NCBI GenBank assembly: GCA_932521025.1
Contig: OW051473.1
Location: forward strand, 5,270,001 to 5,334,000
DNA length: 64,000 bases
From: Oscheius onirici
Taxonomy: Eukaryota; Nematoda; Chromadorea; Rhabditida; Rhabditidae
Reading direction: 5' to 3'
Shown here one piece after another: positions 23,815 to 34,984 of this stretch; position 1 is the stretch's first letter; the number at the start of each line of letters is the position of its first letter. The position numbers and the translations under genes were made by a program. The notes below the pieces were generated by a model that did not search any database, was not told where the DNA came from, and saw only the letters and a program-made list of their open reading frames with translations.

Positions 23815-24986
23815 TTAAGCCCAGCTGCCTCCTCCTCCGTGATGGAGATTGGAAGAGTAGACTCCACGATTGGGATGAGAGCTGTAACTGGTGGATAAAT
23901 AGCCTGCAGCTCTGTTTTCGCTGTATCCATGGTCAAAATCGTAAGCAGCAGAAGCGGATTGCTTTGCTGAAAAATTTAAATAGCTTTCCAATCTGAAATA
24001 CTGTACCTTTTGACGAATTCTTATTTCCAAAGATGGCATTCATCCGACTCTTTCTTGTACTCATATTCTCCGGATAATGCTCACTTGGCTGTTCGTCCTT
24101 GGTCCCGCAGCAACAAAGATAGCTGCATAGACAACAACACGTGATGGGTACAATGGCGAAGAGCAGAGCAGCCCAGAACCATCCTGGTATGGACGGAACA
24201 CTCAAGTCTTTGTAATTCCCAAAACGTGGGTCATGTAGATCTGGTTCTTGAGTAATGGGAGTAAGACGACCATTGAAATCGTTTGGGCGTTTCCATTGTG
24301 TTTCCACAACTCTGCTCGTATGCTTCAAAACGTGTGAAACTGCCCCTTGGTAGTCGCTTTTATGAAATAGCGGTTTCTAATTTGTGATGTGATACTAAAC
24401 AGAATATGTGAATACCTGCTCTTCAAAAAAATCTGTGAAGTTGGTCGACCAAATAGGAACTTTTTCATCTTTTTCTGCCCAAAACTTCATATCGTCAATG
24501 GAAATCTGAAAACTTGTTTATCTTAATTTTATTAATTTCAACCAGAATGAGCATTGACTTTTTGCACTTTGAGTCCACTTTCCATTTGTGAAGCATATGA
24601 GTTGCCATTTCCTTTACAGATTCTGCTGTCCCATTTGAGACATGACGAGCAATGGCTAAAACTGCTGTGAGTCCCTTCCTGTCACAAAACGTGAGTCCAT
24701 TCTCCTGAAGTGTTTTAGACTGATTGCAAGAGAATTCTACCTGTTGAGTTTTGTCTTCTAGTTCTTTCAGATCTTCATCTAAGCGAATCCTTCCTGCTTC
24801 CGACAGAACACTATCCGGATCACATATTCGAGCTCGACTTTTCATTCCACAAGCCTGATAATCTTCTGATGAATATATCAAAAAACTTACCCTGAATTGA
24901 TCCAGAGTTGGATTTGGAAAAGTGAAAGCGTCCCATTCTTCTGATTGAACCCTCAGCGTGAGTAGGAAAAGAAAAAGTAGAAACAT
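23815..24986 (-). CDS. MOLO1/TPM-domain single-pass membrane protein
   Basis: Four exons (24543-24986, 24416-24505, 24007-24376, 23815-23966) give 351 residues. A signal peptide (MFLLFLFLLTLRVQS) precedes a TPM-like domain with CGMKSRARICDPDSVLS, NGLTFCDRKGLTAVLAIARH and a KKSMLILV strand. A transmembrane helix (IPGWFWAALLFAIVPITCCC) and a Ser/Tyr/Gly-rich cytosolic tail follow. This is the layout of C. elegans MOLO-1, an auxiliary subunit of levamisole-type acetylcholine receptors, and its many paralogues. The family call is strong; orthology to molo-1 itself is not established. It is tail-to-tail with mig-6, 181 bp apart. A GTAAGT at 24885-24890 is read through because splicing there would break the frame. 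Confidence 0.85.
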
Positions 24987-25485
24987 TTTTTAGCAGAGCA
25001 TAAAAATGAATTTGCTGTGGCACAAGTCACAAGAAGAAACACGTTTGATGTGGAACGGCAATGGGTGAAACTGCGGGATAGGTAAGGTCCAACAGCTTTG
25101 TCGAACAATGAAGACACATTAAGAGGAAGAAAACTAAAGGATTCGGTGGGATCCGCAAACAAATAAATTTAAATCACGCGTGTCAGGACGAACGTATGTA
25201 ACAGTAAACAGCCGTGTTTCCGTCTGGATATCCGGCATTTCGGTTTTTTTCCGAGGGATGAAGGTTTTATTTGAGAAATTTCAGATAAGTTACATTTCTC
25301 TGCAATCAGACATCTTACAATCGTCATTGCAATACGACGCCCGCACCTATCTCCATGCCACCACACAGATCTTTTTTCGAAAATCTGAACTGGATAAATG
25401 CATCACGTTGTTTAGTATATCAGCATAGCCAGACGATGGTCTCACATATTTCCTTGTCTGCTTTCGGGTTTAATTTCATACCCAG
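24987..25485. other. intergenic
   Basis: Upstream of the MOLO1-like gene and of the truncated Gly/Cys/Pro-rich copy. No signal-peptide exon for the latter could be found here, although it was looked for. Confidence 0.5.
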
Positions 25486-25744
25486 TGCTCCTCCTCCTGC
25501 TCCCTGTGGTGGAGGATGGTGAGATCTTGTAGCTGAAAATGAACAAAAATTTTATAGCGGTGCTCCTCCTCCTCTTCCACCTCCTCCGGCTCCCGTAGGT
25601 TGGGGAGCTCCAATTGCTGCTCCCGTTGGAGCCTGCGGCGGAGGACCGGCTCCCTTCCCAGCTGCTCCGATTCCAGGACCTTCTTATGCTGCCCCCATCG
25701 GCGGTGCCCCAGCTGCTGACAATGCTTACCCAGTTGGAAAGTAA
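25486..25744 (+). pseudogene. Gly/Cys/Pro-rich protein copy lacking its first exon
   Basis: Two exons (25486-25518 and 25558-25744) encode APPPAPCGGGC, then GAPPPLPPPPAPVGWGAP and an Ala/Pro tail ending NAYPVGK. They match exons 2-4 of the paralogue at 47 kb. The intron between them is nearly the same as in the genes at 9.6 and 47.2 kb. The preceding acceptor (CATACCCAG) is present, but no signal-peptide exon or TATA box is seen upstream, so this is probably a 5'-truncated copy, unless the first exon has diverged. Confidence 0.65.
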
Positions 25745-25870
25745 TCGTCCTAACAAATTGGTTTCTCCCACTATCTGTACATTTGGTCATAAAGATTATA
25801 CACTTTATTGTTATTTTTTGTACGAATACCCGTAACAATTTGCACAACTCTACCCGTGGCCAGATATCCA

Positions 25871-26703
25871 TTACTTCGAAAATGATACCAGCTCAGTTTC
25901 GTCAAGATTTGTGAGAAGAGTAGCCTGACTGGCTGCCCTCGGCTGGTTCGCCAGACTGATGATGGCAATTTCTTCCACGCCGCGGCTTTGTCTGAACATG
26001 ACAATTAAAAGAACGAATAATTAATGAAACCTCGGATCCTTTGAACCCATTCTCTTGTCCCATGTCATTCGTAGAACGGTAGCACGGGCAATAGCATAGA
26101 GGCCATAAAGGGCATGAAGTAGCACGACTGAATTGTTGATCTTGTCTGATTAAAGAGAGCTGTACCTGCTCCAACAAAACTGCTAATTCCGGGAACGGCA
26201 TGCGGTGCAAATAACCCGATGACAAGTAAACAAACGCAGAAAACTCTCTGAATTTAGGCAATAGTTGATGCATCCAGTGAAACAACTTACAAAGACGACT
26301 AGAATCAGAGTCAGGAGTACGTAAAACAAGAGATCCTTCTTTGATTTCAATGAGATTCCCTGAGCATCGCTGTTTTATATAACATGCTAGTGCTTTACCT
26401 TATTGAGGTAAATTAATGATGAGAGGGAGACACATGCTCCAACGATGAGCAAAAGACAAGGGAGCCAGAGTAGAAACGAAACACGGGGCTGTAGAATACC
26501 ATAGCCACAAAGAATTACATTGACGGCAACCTGCAATTAGCTCCATACAGAGTGAGGTAGAACTCTCAACCCATTAATAGAAGGGAAAATGGAAAGGTAG
26601 CCACAATAGATGTTCAGAATAGGAAAAGACTCACCAGGAAGAGTTCGGTGTAGAAAACTGAGCTCAATGGAGTGCCTTGTTTTGCCTTCTGGGAGCTATT
26701 CAT
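25871..26703 (-). CDS. four-helix membrane protein, unknown function
   Basis: Six exons (26635-26703, 26399-26530, 26291-26359, 26166-26247, 26031-26127, 25871-25991) join cleanly to 189 residues. Four hydrophobic segments are visible: around VAVNVILCGYGILQP, FLLWLPCLLLIVGACVSL, LLFYVLLTLILVVF/VFCVCLLVIGLFAP and VGAVVLLHALYGLYAIA. A hydrophilic tail ends ETELVSFSK. The spacing resembles small tetraspan or DUF proteins of nematodes, but no cysteine signature of tetraspanins or claudins is present. The start codon lies 150-165 bp from a CCCGCCC box near 26861. Confidence 0.75.
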
Positions 26704-27567
26704 CGTTCCATGTTGAGACAAAGCACTACTGCAAGAGGTAAACAGTTACTCGTTAGAATCGCTGGAGCGTCGAGTGAAAACGGAAGGCGTGAAAGAGAGA
26801 GGAGTGATAAGCAAATTGGCCGGATAACTGGGCTTAATGCACGACAGACAAATAGGATGACCCCGCCCATAAATCCGTGCTGGAGAGATCGATGCTGCTC
26901 ATTTACTCACTAGCGCATGTTAGTTACAAGCCAGCTGTCAACTGGTTGCTCGAATTTGAGTGTGAGACTTTGCGTTGGAACAACACAACAACGAAATGCA
27001 AGAGAGAAGCGATGAAAATTCATTTTAGATGAGGCGGTGTTCGAAACGTGTGAGTGAGTTTTGCGGTACACGCGGCCTTTGAGACCTGGCCTGGGCGCGT
27101 AAACTAGTTATAGTGGGTCTTAGGATTGGGGTAATCATAGAAAGACGACAAACGGGAGAAAGAGACCATTTCCCAGGCCGAATCTGTAAATGAGTCTCAT
27201 GCTGCGTGACCTCGGCTGTGGCAGCCTGACAGCCGGCCGCGCTAATTCCTCAGATTAACACGAGAAGACTACTCGAAATAGAATGCGAAAAAGCGGTTCG
27301 CAGAACGAGTACCGAAGGGGCGAATATTTTGCACAATCGAACGTCTTGAACCAATAAAGCACCGTCAAGAGAGTGGGGTTCTCGTGTTTCACGCGATCTT
27401 GCAATCGCCGCCCGAATTGGGCCAAACGCGGGTTTCATTGTTTCTCTCTGCAATTGAGACAACAAAAGTTCATATTCTGTCATGAACCTACGTCAAATAG
27501 AATCGAAAGCTAGAAGCTGCAGGAACGGAAAGAAAAGTTAAGGAGAAGTTAAGATTAGGAAAGCTTG
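26704..27567. other. intergenic
   Basis: GC-box-like CCCCGCCCATAAA at about 26861-26873. GCCGGCCGCGC occurs near 27231. No exon chain could be supported. Confidence 0.4.
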
Positions 27568-28094
27568 TTATATAAATGCAAAAGGTTTGAATGTAAATTT
27601 AAAATTAAAAGAGGAGATTAGTAGCCCTAAACGGCGGAAGAGCGTGCTGTTCTCAGACTCGTACTCGAGTATGCGAGTACAAACATTGCGCAGCTTCTCA
27701 CCGTCAACTGAAATGTGCTCGCAAACAACCTCGCTGCAGACCAACAACAGACTCTCTGTGACGAGCGCTTTCTTGCCTTGAAACAACAAAATGCTGAGAA
27801 ACACAGGATTTGAAAGTGATCCCTCAATTGCTAACGGATTATCAATGAAAAACACTCGGCCAAAACAACCACAGTTGAGCGAACAGCGATCAGCAGTTTT
27901 TCTTCCACTCTTTTCCAGAAAATATGAATCATTAAGGTTAGTGAAGTGTTTGCTGATTTACTGTCACGTGGCAATGAAAAGTTTTTAGGGGATGGTCAGA
28001 TGGTCGCCGCCTGGTTTAAATCGTCGAAATGTTGCAGCTGGAACCAAGCGCTGGGAGTCTCGATGACATCAGCACGTTTGAACCAGTCACTATT
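27568..28094 (-). CDS. orphan exons downstream of cat-4
   Basis: Two protein-like exons lie 145 bp and more after the cat-4 stop, on the same strand. Exon 27996-28094 reads 32 residues with DWFKRADVIETPSAWFQLQ and ends in TGA. Exon 27568-27952 reads 127 residues including CSLNCGCFGRVFFIDNP and VCEHISVDGEKLRNVC and ends in TAA. They cannot be one chain because the first ends in a stop, so they may be two small genes or wrong models. Their position suggests a downstream operon gene, but no spliced-leader-2 signal was identified. Function unknown. Confidence 0.3.
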
Positions 28095-28238
28095 CTGATA
28101 AATGCGAGAACACTCTTTTCAGGCCATTCGGTTGTTGTCTAGAACAGCGATTTCCGTGAATTACACTGGTTTCAGAAACGTTTCAGTCAATATCTTCTAT
28201 AAAACAAGAGTAGTTACAATTTGACTAGTTTATTGCAT

Positions 28239-29286
28239 CTATTTCTTGTTAATAAGATTAAGAAACTCTTCTCTGGTCTTGGGATCGTCTCGGAACACTC
28301 CCAGCATGCACGAGGTAGTCGTCGTCGCGTTGATCTTCTGCACACCTCGCATCACCATGCACATGTGACTATAATAAAGTTTAGTTCAATAACCAGAACA
28401 ATTCGGAATGCTCCCACTCTCTGCAGATTCATGACCCCGCTCACCTGGCCTCAATGACGACTGCCACTCCGTTCGGCTGCACAGCTTGAACCATAGCGGT
28501 GGCGATTTGTTTAGTTAGCCTCTCTTGCACTGAAATAATTCATAGTTATACAAAAAGAGATCAGGCACAAGCAAACTTCCGGATGAATCACTAAATACAA
28601 CAAACCTTGAAGTCTTCTGCTGAACATTTCAACGATTCTGGCTAGCTTGGAAAGACCGAGAACCTTCTTGTTGGGCAGATATCCGATGTGAACTTTGCCC
28701 ATGAACGGGACGAGATGGTGTTCACAGAGTGAGAACATCTCGATGTCTCTGACAATGACCATTTCGTCGTGATCCTCGTCAAAAACAGCCTCGTTCAGGA
28801 TGGCTAAAACAGTTTTTAATCGAAGTTTTCTTATCTTTACTCACCATCGAGTTGCTCATCGTATCCTTTGGTAAAAGCCAGCATAGCCTTGGCAGCTCGC
28901 TCTGGGGTTTTCATTAGCCCCTGGCGGTTCACATCTTCTCCGAGATGCGTGATGATGGATGAATAGTGCTGAAAACTAGCAGTTGGCGGTTGGCAATGAA
29001 GAAGCGCAAAATATGGCGCAGATTTACGATCGGTTAAAGAAAAACCAGTAACGAATTGTTTGGGATTGTGAAATACAGACTACAGAAGCATTCTGTGAAG
29101 TATGATTTCTAGGTAACTAACCTTAGCCATGTCGTCGAGGTGATTGGCCTTGTCGCCATACTCTCTAACAAGCTTGTCCTGAAAAGACACTTTACATTAT
29201 CACGAGCCGTCACCTACCTTTTTGAGGTCAAGATCGAGAGACTTGCCGCTTTCTCTATCAGACTGGAATCCACTTTCAGCTTCCAT
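28239..29286 (-). CDS. cat-4: GTP cyclohydrolase I
   Basis: Six exons (29218-29286, 29122-29178, 28845-28968, 28606-28803, 28445-28529, 28239-28368) give 220 residues, normal for the eukaryotic enzyme. Hallmarks are [12 protein letters not shown], the zinc-binding [11 protein letters not shown] and the active-site loops [27 protein letters not shown] and [11 protein letters not shown]. It makes 7,8-dihydroneopterin triphosphate, the first step to tetrahydrobiopterin, the cofactor for dopamine and serotonin synthesis and for cuticle integrity. The ATG at 29286 follows TTTTGCAG and 21 bases. An in-frame upstream exon starting at 29457 (MSKKQVELRTF) could give a longer amino end. Confidence 0.97.
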
Positions 29287-29457
29287 TACGCAGAAAAAAT
29301 AGATAAACTGCAAAAGAAAACGTTTAGTACAACAGTAAGGAAAAGCTATCAGTGTTAAGTAAAGACAAAGAAAGCGAAGACAAGACACCACTACTAGAAA
29401 GAGGCGGGCAGGTTTGATCGCGGGAAAAGTTCGCAATTCAACCTGTTTCTTCGACAT

Positions 29458-31135
29458 CGTCGTCATATGTCAAAAGATTTATTCCTGAAGGCTCAGTTCG
29501 TGAAGCTTTGTCCTTTGGCGAACGGTGAGATTGGCTACGTGAGAAGGTCTGAATCACGTAAGATACTCCACCCAGCCGCCCCGCGTATAATTGCCGGGAA
29601 AGTATCCGATTCATGTCATAAGCGGAACTTAAGGAGAAACACTAGAAAATTCTAAAAAAAAAAGACAAAAAATAGTGACATTGTAGGAAAATGACTGCGC
29701 AAGACCCCCATTGAACGTGCCATTATCTTATCGCAATGCTTCTGTTGCATATGGAGGTGACAAAAAGTTGCAAGATACCCTTTTGGTGGACTCTTGTATT
29801 CTTATTCTGTATTTAATCTAAGATCAGAATTGCAAGAAAGAATGGTTTCCTGTGCAGCCAAAAATGGGGGCGAGGTAATTACCGAGCCAAGACAGTTGGA
29901 ATAAATGAGTGGAGAAAGAATCGGATTTCCTTAGGATCACGTCATGTTGGCTGTGAGAGAAAGTTATGAAGGACAAGTTTTGGAAAGAGCAGATGAAGAA
30001 GATGACATGTCTCTCTGCTAGCACTAGAGCCTTTTATACTGATTGTCCGAATCATGATTTCTGATAAGGAATCGGAACTTCTAGTAGTCACGCTATAGTC
30101 TGGATCCAATCTTTTCAATACATTCCAACACTACTTGTGTTATAGACGAAACATGTCTGCACACTTTAGACAATACGAATCCCGTCAAAACTATTATAGT
30201 AGTAACATTTGAGAAAGTTTCATTGATATCGTAATATCTAGAAAAATTTGACGAGCCGACGTATTCATTGAAACATATAACCAATATAGCTTTTCAAGTA
30301 ACATTTTGGTCTCAGACTGAAAACACTCTAGCCGGCTTCCGCCATAGTTCCTCCCTATCAGGAAACCTGCAAGACTAGAGGTTTGCTCGGCTTCTGCACG
30401 AATCGGGACAATTTTGCTACGTCACAACGGTGAACTTTGGAAGTTCGCCGTGAGGCTTGGGAAAAACTATTGAGAGACCACTAGACTTGTGACGTAGTAG
30501 GACTGATGCACCATCAAGATAGTTTCCTAGCAAAAGTGAACATTTGAATTCCGCTAAGAAGCGTAATTTTTCCAGCTTTAAACTTCTGGAATCAGGAAAA
30601 GATTCTGTTTGAAAGCTTTGGAATAAAAAAGGTTTCGTTCATTGTTCCTTCTTCTTCAAGTTTTCTGTCTCTCTAGAAGAAATCTTCTATTTTCTTTTTC
30701 TCTAAAGAAACAGCCATATAAAGTGGCGTTTGCAAAAAAAACTCTGTACTTTGCAGACTATTATCAATTTGCTCCATTGTCACTGCCGTGGTCGCCGTCA
30801 CTTGTCAGCAAAACGAAATAGTAAGCAATTGGTGACTGCCCTTCCGACGAGCCTCTATCTATAAAGTACAACACACCCGAATCACGTTACATCAGCTCAT
30901 ATTTCTTTTGCCTTATCTCGATCCATTGTCTCCTTTTGTCAGCTGCAAACTACTGTAGCCTATCTACAAAGCAAATCTCACGTCTCCGTTGTTCTAATTT
31001 GATTGACGCCCACAAGTTTTGCGAAAAATGGAAACTGTTTGCTCAAAAATGAAATGGTTCTTTTATCAAAATGTGTATCTAGCTGTGTATCAAAACTATA
31101 AATTAGAGGTCAGAAGGCAACCATGATTGTTCGAA
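29458..31135. other. intergenic, with nested palindrome
   Basis: No gene was supported. The region holds a nested inverted repeat at 30417-30497 (listed separately) and a CATATAAAG element at 30715 with a short hydrophobic frame after it that lacks an ATG. Confidence 0.4.
30417..30497. repeat. nested inverted repeat
   Basis: The outer arms CTACGTCACAA (30417-30427) and TTGTGACGTAG (30487-30497) are perfect 11-bp inverses. Inside, ACGGTGAACTT (30427-30437) and AAGTTCGCCGT (30441-30451) form a second hairpin with one G-T mismatch and a 3-base loop. It may be a small MITE-like remnant or an RNA hairpin; one copy only was seen. Confidence 0.6.
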
Positions 31136-32333
31136 ATGCTAGCTCTGATTGCTTTGTTCATCCTCGTTCCAGCTGTGAGTACCCTAAGTTGTAACCCAGC
31201 GGGAAACACTGGACGTTAGTTCTTTTTACTTTAATATCATAAACTTTTTTTTAGCCTGCGTCAATGGCGCGTGTGCTCCTTTCGGCCCACCGTCAACTTG
31301 CATCAACGATCCTGCACAAGGACAAATTTGCTGTGACAATACAATGGTGAGCAAGACTGAATAAAGTTCCGAACATTTGGATTAGATTATTCCTGCCACT
31401 ACGTTGCCACCAACTACACTTCGCCCATCAACTATAGCTGTGACTACTGTTGTTCCTACAACATGTGTTGATCAACTCAACCCAAACACTGGAGTTTCTG
31501 AATGCCCTTCAAGAGCTTCCCTGTGCACCAACTCGGCGTACTACACCCTCATGACTCAACAGGTACTAATCAGTTGAACCAATTCCCCCAAACCTAAATA
31601 TAGTGCCCGAGGACGTGCGGAAGATGCTCCACATCAGTTACTTCAGTTACCTCTTCGAGTTAGTTCCGCAAGATAGTATTTTTGACAAATTTTAGCTTGC
31701 CGTGATCTTCTCAATCCAAATACTGGAGTTTCCGACTGTCCTTCCAGAGCTGGTCTATGTAACGATGCCAACTACTACAGCCTCATGACAACAGTGAGTT
31801 GACTGCAGAGTACATGTCGATTGTCTTGTCTGTTTAGCAATGCCCTCTGACTTGCGGAAGATGTACTGGAACTGTAACATCTGCCAGTAAGCTTTACCTC
31901 AGTAGCGCTATTTTGTATTTTCAGCCTGCGTTGATCAACTCAATCCAAGCACTGGAGTTTCTGACTGCCCTTCTAGAGCTTCACTGTGCACCAACTCGGC
32001 GTACTACACCCTCATGACCCAACAGGTATATATCCGTAACTGTCTCACTAACTAACTAAAATGTAGTGTCCCAGAACTTGTGGAAGATGTACCGCAATTG
32101 TGACAACAGCAGCATCTGCCAGTATGTTTTGCGAAGGCAGCGCTATTTTGTATTTCCAGCCTGTGTTGATAAATTAAATCCTAATACTGGAGTATCCGAC
32201 TGCCCTTCCACAGCTTACCTATGCAACAATGCAAGCTACTACACTCTCATGACAACACAGGTATTGACCGTTAAAATCAGTTCTAAAAAGTGAATTACAG
32301 TGCCCCAGGACTTGCGGAAGATGCAGCGGATAA
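31136..32333 (+). CDS. secreted protein with four ShK domains (tandem gene 1)
   Basis: Ten exons encode a signal peptide (MLALIALFILVPAVSTL), a Cys-rich amino module (CVNGACAPFGPPSTC...ICCDN), a short Thr/Pro linker and four ShKT domains of the form CVDQLNPNTGVS...CPRTCGRC. Each ShKT unit is split by one phase-0 intron just before the last four cysteines, and units are separated by phase-1 introns. Stop TAA at 32331-32333; AATAAA at 32377. ShKT arrays are common in nematode secreted proteins (astacins, tyrosinases, mucins) and this gene has no enzyme domain. Units 1 and 3 are almost identical at DNA level. Confidence 0.88.
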
Positions 32334-32715
32334 ATATGAACAATCAACCAAAGCATGAACTAGTTTCGCTACTTTTAATAAACTGTTTTGAAAGTTCGGT
32401 TCCGTGCTCTAAAGTCCATATTGAGATTGGACCAACTGCGTCAGAATCTCATTGGTAACGCCATTATTCATCGTTGTTCCTCTTTTCAGTCTGGAACACT
32501 TGAGAAGGAAACCAATGTGAGGTTTTTCGAGCAAGCATCAATTGTACTTCACCTGAAGCAAATAGTATGATGATATTGCTGCAAAAATGGAGCCAAAAAC
32601 ATCCCAGTTTCTTTTTGCACTGTTTGACCTGTTAATATATTCCAGAACGCATTGACCTAGCTGCACATGACAGACTGCTTTAAAACTGGCTGAACCCTAG
32701 AAATGGAACGAGATC
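32334..32715. other. intergenic between ShK genes
   Basis: Carries the AATAAA of the first ShK gene at 32377-32382. No other feature. Confidence 0.5.
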
Positions 32716-33967
32716 ATGCTGATTCTTATTCTTTGCTCTACACTATCCCTGTCTTCAGCTGCAAAACAATGTTCCAATGGCGGAATTGGCCGTCAGTTTT
32801 GTATAAATCAACGCAACACTATCTTTTTAGTCTGTGTGGGTGATATGTGTCCGACCGCATTCACCTGTCTTGATAAAGGACAAGCGACAGAAAAGTGCTG
32901 TGATGACAATTTAGTAATCGTTCCCCAATCCGTTTGAAAGTTTCGTTTCAGATTTTTGAGCCTACAACTCCCAAACCTACAACTCAGGCTCCGGCAACAA
33001 CTAAAGCGGCAGCTACTTCATCTTCATGTGTCGATCTGCCTAATCCTTATACTGGAGTATCAGACTGTCCACAAAGAACATCTCTTTGTACAGATTCAGT
33101 TGTACGTTTCCTATTTTTTTGTGACAATATGAACATTTTTAGTATTACGATGTGATGACACAACAGGTAATGAATAGTATCAGTTTACTGAACGAATTGT
33201 AGTGCCCCAAGACCTGCGGTAGATGCAGTGGAACTGGAAATACTGGAACCACTGGAACCACGAGTAAGAACGAGTATAGCAGTTTTGTATAGTTTTAGGC
33301 TGCGTTGATAAGATTAACCCAAACTCTGGAACATCTGATTGCCCAAGCATGACGTCATACTGTAACAACGATAGAGTGAGTTTTAAATAATGTTACTTAT
33401 TATTTTTTGCAGTACTTCACACTGATGACAGACCAATGCGCTAAGACTTGTGGAAGGTGCACGGGGGGTTCTACAATTGCGACAGGTAAAAATTGCATGG
33501 TGATTCAAAGAATCTTAGGCGATTGCATCGACAAGCTCAACTCACGAACAGGAACTTCCGACTGTCCTTTCCGGACAGAGTACTGTACAAATACAATTGT
33601 GCGCTTACTTTTTTGCTACAATAATCGAAACTTTAGTATTACGATTTGATGTCGGACCAATGTCCAAAAACTTGTAACAGATGTGCATCCTCCTCGAATT
33701 CCGGACCATCGTCATCATCTGGATCTACATCAAACGCCGCTCCGGCTGCTACAAGTGAGTTTTTTGTAAATGATCATCTTCTCATAATCAGCCACCTGTG
33801 TTGATAAGCTGAATCCGTCGACAGGGATATCCGACTGTCCAGGAATGATGTCGTATTGCAACGATGCCACAGTAAGTCTACCAATTTTATATGCACAATC
33901 TTTTTTACAGTATTATGTAACGATGTCGGACCAATGCCCAAAAACGTGTAACAGATGCAGCGGATGA
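32716..33967 (+). CDS. secreted protein with four ShK domains (tandem gene 2)
   Basis: Starts with a signal peptide (MLILILCSTLSLSSA), then a Cys-rich module (QCSNGGIGRQFCINQ...EKCCDDN), a Thr/Pro/Ala linker and four ShKT units with the cores VDLPNPYTGVSDCP, VDKINPNSGTSDCP, IDKLNSRTGTSDCP and VDKLNPSTGISDCP. Short Gly/Thr or Ser/Gly linkers separate the units, one of them with an SSSSG run. Introns split each unit as in the gene upstream, here also between the third cysteine region and the YY(D/V) motif. It is a tandem paralogue that has diverged more between units. Stop TGA at 33965-33967. Confidence 0.85.
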
Positions 33968-34498
33968 GGAAGAAACATTTTCTCCCAAATGCAATAATAA
34001 ACGAATACTTATTTTCTTCTGCGTTGCTCCTCAAACTCCATTTCAAACAGGAAATTTGTTTGCGGTTCAGTCATTCATCTAAACCGTCGCTCACCTGTTC
34101 CACTTACTTTGCATATTTGAAGTTGCGTCGATCGTAGTTGCTCAGGCTATGAGAATGCGTTGAATGTTACATGGAAATATGCCTCTCAACGACGAAATGG
34201 ACATGATTAGTAAGCCCTGAGGGAGGGCCGTAAGGCTGCTTTTGGAGGGCTCCTGCTTATGAATGCCAAATGAGTCACGACGGCTAAGCAGAAGCTCATT
34301 AGCGGTTTCAATACCAATTGAACACACACAGTTTTCAATGTTTATAGCCTCAAGTTCATTCTTACTCTGGTCACTCAGCCACCCTTTATTGAGTAGCCGC
34401 GGGCGACTTCCGCTCGTAGCTCTTGTTTGCGTTAAAATGCTAAAGCGGGTGGTTTCTCTAGCAATTATTTCTTACTTTTTCATTTACGCAAATTCCAG
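33968..34498. other. intergenic
   Basis: No gene supported. Just before the Ly6-like ATG, a frame from 34438 reads a signal-like MLKRVVSLAIISYFFIYANS and runs into the acceptor AATTCCAG; it might be an alternative first exon. Confidence 0.4.
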
Positions 34499-34948
34499 AT
34501 GAAACATCTTATGTTAATGCTTCTTCTCCTTTACGTGTCTCTTTCTTTCGGATTGGAATGTATTAATTGCGGTGTGTTTCTCTCAGCACCAACTTCGCAA
34601 TGTCGTGGGAAGGTGTCAAACACTTCATGTGCTCCTGAGAACATTGGATGTCTAACGATCACGGGACAAAATCAGGTAATTTAAGCAGTAAACATTAAAC
34701 AACTATTCGTCAAGGACGGTACATACTACGTGGAAAAGCGCTGTGCCTTCAAATCTGAGGACCGAGAGGAAGGGTGTGGTGAAATTTCAATAAGAGGGTT
34801 AGTATTTTACACAACACATGCAAGATCTCAGTTCAGAAATAAAGCTATGGGATGTGTTTGCAAAACAGACTACTGCAACAGAAGCAACTCTTTCGACTTG
34901 TTGTTTACAACGACTGTCAGTCTTTCGCTTTTTATTGCCTCAATTTGA
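34499..34948 (+). CDS. Ly6/uPAR-like three-finger protein, probably GPI-anchored
   Basis: Two exons (34499-34675, 34715-34948) give 136 residues. A signal peptide (MKHLMLMLLLLYVSLSFG) is followed by LECINCGVF, the paired-cysteine pattern of the three-finger fold, and the characteristic closing motif CVCKTDYCNRSN. A hydrophobic tail (LLFTTTVSLSLFIASI) ends the protein, as expected for GPI attachment. Nematode relatives include the HOT/ODR-2 group. The ATG directly follows AATTCCAG. The intron acceptor is CGTCAAG, weaker than usual. The gene is tail-to-tail with the BTB gene, 36 bp apart. Confidence 0.8.
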
Positions 34949-34984
34949 TAAGCTCAACCCTGCCATCATTATCATCAAATATCT

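Noticed and set aside
24865-24890. GTAAGT...CATCAG as an intron in the MOLO1-like gene
   Set aside because: It would be 25 bp and break the frame; reading through keeps the domain intact.
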